A stretch of DNA of 7,652 nucleotides from JADFRG01 sp964590515. Lineage in GTDB: Bacteria; Chloroflexota; Anaerolineae; Anaerolineales; E44-bin32. Location: contig CAZPZD010000069.1 in NCBI GenBank assembly GCA_964590515.1, positions 1-7,652 of the forward strand. Direction: 5' to 3'. The notes under the pieces are model-generated. The model had not been told where the DNA came from and ran no database searches. It worked only from the letters and a program-made list of their open reading frames with translations. Position numbers and translations under genes: made by a program. This document shows, piece after piece, positions 4,751 through 7,652 of this stretch (positions within the stretch are counted from its first letter, which is position 1; each line of letters begins with the position of its first letter).

Positions 4751-7652
4751 AATTCGGACGTCCAGCGGCTCACAGTCACTGGTCGACTCATTGTAGTTGC
4801 TGTCCCCGTTGTAGGTCGCCTGGAACGAGTACGATCCCACTACAAGCGGTGTTTGGGCATTCGATGGATGTGCTATTCCAGCAACCACGCCGACCGTGCC
4901 CGCGCCCGTGCCGGTTTCCGAGCAGGTGCCATTGTTGTAGAAGGTGAAAGTGACGTCGCCGCCGATGACAAAGCCGCCCACCTGCCCCAAGACGGTCGCC
5001 TGGTCGTGTACCGTCGTCCCCAACGCCACTAAAGTGACCACACTGTGCCCCGTATCGTGGATCTCCGTCACGGTTGAAGTGTCGGCCTTCTCCACCTCGA
5101 ACGGCTCGCAGCCTGAGTCGGTGCCGATGTAGTTGGCGTTGCCGGCCACGAACGCCTGGTAGGAGTGGGCGCCTGCGGCGAGCGCGGCCGAGGCGGCCGA
5201 GCGGTCACGGGTCGCGTCGTCTTCGTCGGCGCCGGTGTTGGCGACCGCCGAGCCGGTGGGAGCGCAGGTCCCGTTCAGATAGAACTGGAACGTGATCGCC
5301 TCCGGGCTGAAGCCGCCGACGAGCCCGCCGGTGATCTTGGCGGTGTCGTGCATGACCGACCCGAGCGGCACGTTGCCGTTGGTCTTATCGACGTGCGCCG
5401 AGTTGTGGACCTTGCTCTCCATCACCAGCTGCGCCTTGTCCACGGTGAACGGCTCGCAGCCTGAGTCGGTGCCGATGTAGTTGGCGTTGCCGGCCACGAA
5501 CNNNNNNNNNNNNNNNNNNNNNNNNNNNNNNNNNNNNNNNNNNNNNNNNNNNNNNNNNNNNNNNNNNNNNNNNNNNNNNNNNNNNNNNNNNNNNNNNNNN
5601 NGTGGACCTTGCTCTCCATCACCAGCTGCGCCTTGTCCACGGTGAACGGCTCGCAGTCGGAAGTATCTGGCTCGTAGACGCCGTCACCATCGTAGTGCAC
5701 TTCGTAAGAGTAGGACCCCGCTGCCAAGGGGGCTGTGTCACTGGATTCGACCGTACCACCCGATAGTGAAACGTTATCCTGACTCGTAAAGCTGCCACTG
5801 CAGTCAATGGTTGTGAACAACCTGAAGTCCACCGTGCCACTCGGAGGCGTGCCGCCTCCCGAAAGCACGGCCTCGTCGTGCATGACCGAGCCCAACGGTA
5901 CATTCCCATTCGTCTTATCCTCGTGGGCCGCATTGTGGACATGAGTCTCGAAATTTGCGGTCCTCAGGACCACCGTGAGCGGCTCGCAGGGGCTTGTTGC
6001 TCCAAGGTTTTCAGGCGGGCCATTGGTACCACTGTAGACGGCCTGATAACTATAAGAACCCGCGATCGTGGGCGTGAAATTCGCAGAGCCAGGCACAATC
6101 CCGTTCGTCACCGTGACCGTCTCATCTGTCGAGCTGCCTGTGCAATCGATGGTTGTAAAGCGCTCATACGTGACGGTCCCCCCGGCGTTGCTGGAAGCAC
6201 CCGTGAGGGTCGCCGTGTCATGGACCGCGGTTCCGACCGGGACGGAGCCGCCCGTGACCGAGCTGCCATCGGAGTTCTGCTTAATATCGGTCGTGATACT
6301 TGGTGTAAAGACCACGGCTGATGCGGCCAAAGCACGATCCTGGGCGCCGACGCCGCTTTGAAGAATTCCGTTGGAGGTCAGGCTGTCCTGAGCCATGTGG
6401 TAGGGAGAGCCGCTAATGAAGGTTGCGGAGTTGCCGGCGCCCCAATTCGCCTCTGCAGCGATATGGCCTCCCCATGCGAGAACCACCGTACCGGACCCAT
6501 TCGTCGTAAAGGTAATGGCTATGCTGGTACTGCACTGTCCCGTTCCAGATACTACGTTCTCGGCTACGTAGCTGACACCTGTTATGTCAGGTGAGTTGGC
6601 ACCCCAAATCTTGAAACTTCCGGTGATCTGTGAGCCAACGAAAGTACCCGCTGAGGTGGCGCAATTTACCAGAGTTGCTGCGGGGATAGGGAAAGAGTCG
6701 GGAGGAGATGAAGGGGCACAGTTGACGGAAGGGAGCTTATCAGCACATGGGTCATTATTGTTCGCGTGAAATGCAGTTGCGGTGGCAGAAGTAGTCTCAG
6801 TCGAGTCGAAAGATCCAAGATAATCTATCGCATGCTTCCCACTGCGGACGGTGTCATAGTGTATCTGGAAGACGTGCGTTCCAGCTGCGTCTACCGCGAG
6901 GGTATCTCGGTATGAGACGAACTCACCCTCACGCCAATGGGCTTTCGAACCGTTCGCGTTCCCATTCACCCAGTTCTTGTCACCACTGATTGGCGAACCA
7001 GTTGACCCCCTACACTCGTCTGGCGGATCCCCAACCCCGCCGTTCGTGCATTGGTCGAGATCGCCTGCCGCATCGGTGAACGTGGTCGTTGCGACTCCTG
7101 AAACAGCACCAGTGGCCGTAACGGAGTAATTGGCCACAAACCAGGTTGGCAGTGAGAACTGGTACGTAAACGTCCCATCGTCGCCGGCCGTTACATCCGC
7201 CGAGTGGTTCCAAGTGCTTCCGAAGTCGTCGTTCACAAAGAGGTGTACCGACTCGCCCGGCGCCCAATTAGCACCGGTGAGGGTCACCGTCTCTCCCGGA
7301 GCGTAGTCGGCTTTGTTGCTCTGGATGGTAGGTGGAGCGGCCGGCGTTGGCTCCGAGGTTGGCTCTGCCGTCGGCTCGGCTGTGGGTTCAGCAGTCGGTT
7401 CGGCGGTCGGCTCCACCGTCGGCTCGGCAGTCGGTTCGGCCGTGGGCTCCGCGGTCGGTTCGTCGCTCAGAAAATTCGAAGAGGCATGAGACGCGAAGAG
7501 GGAATCGCTTGAGGACCGCTCGGGGGCGGCCTGTTCTGCAGGTGAGGCTAGAGCCACGCCTGAACCTGGCGCGGCCGCCAGCGCGAAGACTGACAGTACA
7601 ACCAATAAAGGAAGCTCTCGTTCGATCCAGCGGAGGCTTCGCCCAAGCCTAC
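4247..7652 (-). CDS. Large Ig-repeat surface protein, 5' end outside window, interrupted by an assembly gap
   Basis: The stop is TAA at 4249-4247. The frame stays open to the window edge, reading LGRSLRWIERELPLL before the hydrophobic VVLSVFALAAA, so the true start lies upstream; a TTG at 7605 would cut off the signal's basic part. Order of parts: signal peptide, cleavage near ALA (about 7550); EPTA spacer (7345-7461); an Ig-like domain with KADYAPGETVTLTG and GESVHLFVND (about 7065-7330); a stretch of about 250 residues with several Cys, unassigned (6316-7065); tandem Ig-like modules each with a V/PxGTxVHDxAT-like strand and a closing (D/G)CEP (about 4755-6316); and a C-terminal TQGFWATHYEF domain of about 165 residues (4247-4750). 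The coding frame shifts across the N run only because the gap is a 100-base placeholder. No LPXTG, transmembrane tail or dockerin is seen. It is probably an extracellular structural or adhesive protein; the function is not proven. Confidence 0.85.
5099..5153 (-). repeat. 55-base exact repeat, copy A (pairs with 5447-5501)
   Basis: Identical over 55 bases to 5447-5501. It encodes AGNANYIGTDSGCEPF. Identity stops at 5501 only because the N run begins there, so the real repeat is probably longer. Confidence 0.95.
5405..5459 (-). repeat. 55-base exact repeat, copy on 3' side of gap (pairs with 5602-5656)
   Basis: Identical over 55 bases to 5602-5656 on the other side of the gap. It encodes CEPFTVDKAQLVMESKVH. 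The second copy is again cut by the N run, so the match may extend into the missing sequence. Confidence 0.95.
5447..5501 (-). repeat. 55-base exact repeat, copy B ending at the gap
   Basis: Second copy of 5099-5153, offset by 348 bases. The gap starts immediately after it. Confidence 0.95.
5502..5601. other. Assembly gap: 100 N placeholder
   Basis: Exactly 100 N, the conventional marker for a gap of unknown length. Both edges lie inside near-identical Ig-module sequence, which explains why assembly failed here. Repeat phase suggests a true length of 251 + 348n bases. Confidence 0.98.
5602..5656 (-). repeat. 55-base exact repeat, copy on 5' side of gap
   Basis: Same 55 bases as 5405-5459. 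At 5657 the sequence changes abruptly to the less GC-rich DNA of the preceding Ig module, which marks the upstream edge of the homogenised block. Confidence 0.95.
7345..7461 (-). repeat. (EPTA)n spacer: 12-base repeats
   Basis: Ten EPT units (EPTA, with one EPTV and one EPTS variant, 39 residues) follow the signal peptide region and precede the first Ig-like domain. Synonymous codons vary between units, so length is kept by selection or by older slippage. Pro/Glu/Thr repeats of this kind act as rigid, extended spacers near the cell wall or membrane. The 12-base period makes it prone to copy-number change. Confidence 0.93.

Larger units (their letters stand above)
4755..6316 (-). repeat. Tandem Ig-like modules (five detected, one mostly in the gap)
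   Basis: Modules in protein order: about 5970-6316 (SVPVGTAVHDTATLTG ... SPCEPLTV); about 5640-5970 (NVPLGSVMHDEAVLSG ... SDCEPFTV); a module entering the gap at 5602-5640 and leaving it at 5447-5501; 5099-5446 (NVPLGSVMHDTAKITG ... SGCEPFEV); and about 4755-5098 (LVALGTTVHDQATVLG ... SDCEPLDV). Each has a mid-module Cys (DC or GTC) and a terminal Cys in CEP, consistent with one disulfide. The module length in the best-defined unit is 348 bases (116 residues). They resemble the Big_3-like sibling repeats of bacterial surface proteins. Confidence 0.85.

Noticed and set aside
5422..5497. Two separate minus-strand genes split at the gap
   Set aside because: The frame difference is produced by the arbitrary 100-N length. 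Repeat phase predicts a gap that rejoins them as one gene.
4522..6769. Plus-strand open frames opposite the Ig-repeat gene
   Set aside because: They are Arg/Pro-rich or low in information, have no ribosome binding sites or family resemblance, and lie antisense to a clearly coding frame.
7345..7461. CRISPR-like short regular repeats
   Set aside because: The period is 12 bases, there are no spacers, and the repeat is an in-frame EPTA coding repeat.
7603..7605. TTG 7605 as the start of the Ig-repeat protein
   Set aside because: The frame is open upstream to the window edge and encodes the basic n-region (GRSLRWIERE) expected before this hydrophobic core, so the true start is outside the window.

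Overview
This is a piece of a GC-rich bacterial genome, most likely a draft or metagenomic scaffold because it carries a 100-base run of N. The very long Thr/Pro linker, a type I dockerin, an (EPTA)n spacer and tandem Ig-like modules ending in a TQGFWATH-type domain are a style I associate with uncultivated Chloroflexota (Anaerolineae-like). That assignment is an inference from style, with no marker gene to support it. Every protein seen appears to be exported.

Layout. (1) 1-283, minus strand: the N-terminal part of a secreted calcineurin-like metallophosphoesterase, with a TTG start and cut by the window edge. (2) 284-586: divergent intergenic DNA rich in inverted repeats, serving as the leader of the phosphoesterase and the promoter region of the plus-strand operon. 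(3) 587-758: a class I cyclic-di-GMP (GEMM-I) riboswitch followed by an intrinsic terminator, with an 11-bp alternative pairing between aptamer and terminator loop. (4) 785-1243 and 1254-4181, plus strand: a two-gene operon of a small lipoprotein and a large secreted metzincin-type metallopeptidase. The two share a homologous accessory domain, and the peptidase ends in a Thr/Pro linker of about 375 residues and a dockerin. (5) 4185-4213: a perfect 13-bp hairpin, a shared terminator between convergent genes. (6) 4247-7652, minus strand: a large Ig-repeat surface protein. Its start lies upstream of the window, and it is interrupted by the 100-N gap inside near-identical Ig modules.

How it may work together (inference). 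Cyclic-di-GMP binding would favour the terminator and switch off the lipoprotein and protease. Convergently placed is a modular, probably adhesive, surface protein with a Pro-rich stalk. This resembles the Clostridioides difficile logic in which c-di-GMP riboswitches control a secreted protease that cuts surface adhesins, so the neighbour could be a substrate or partner. The most interesting items are the riboswitch and its switching helix, the domain shared between lipoprotein and protease, and the gap, whose likely true length (251 + 348n bases) can be deduced from repeat phase and reading frame.
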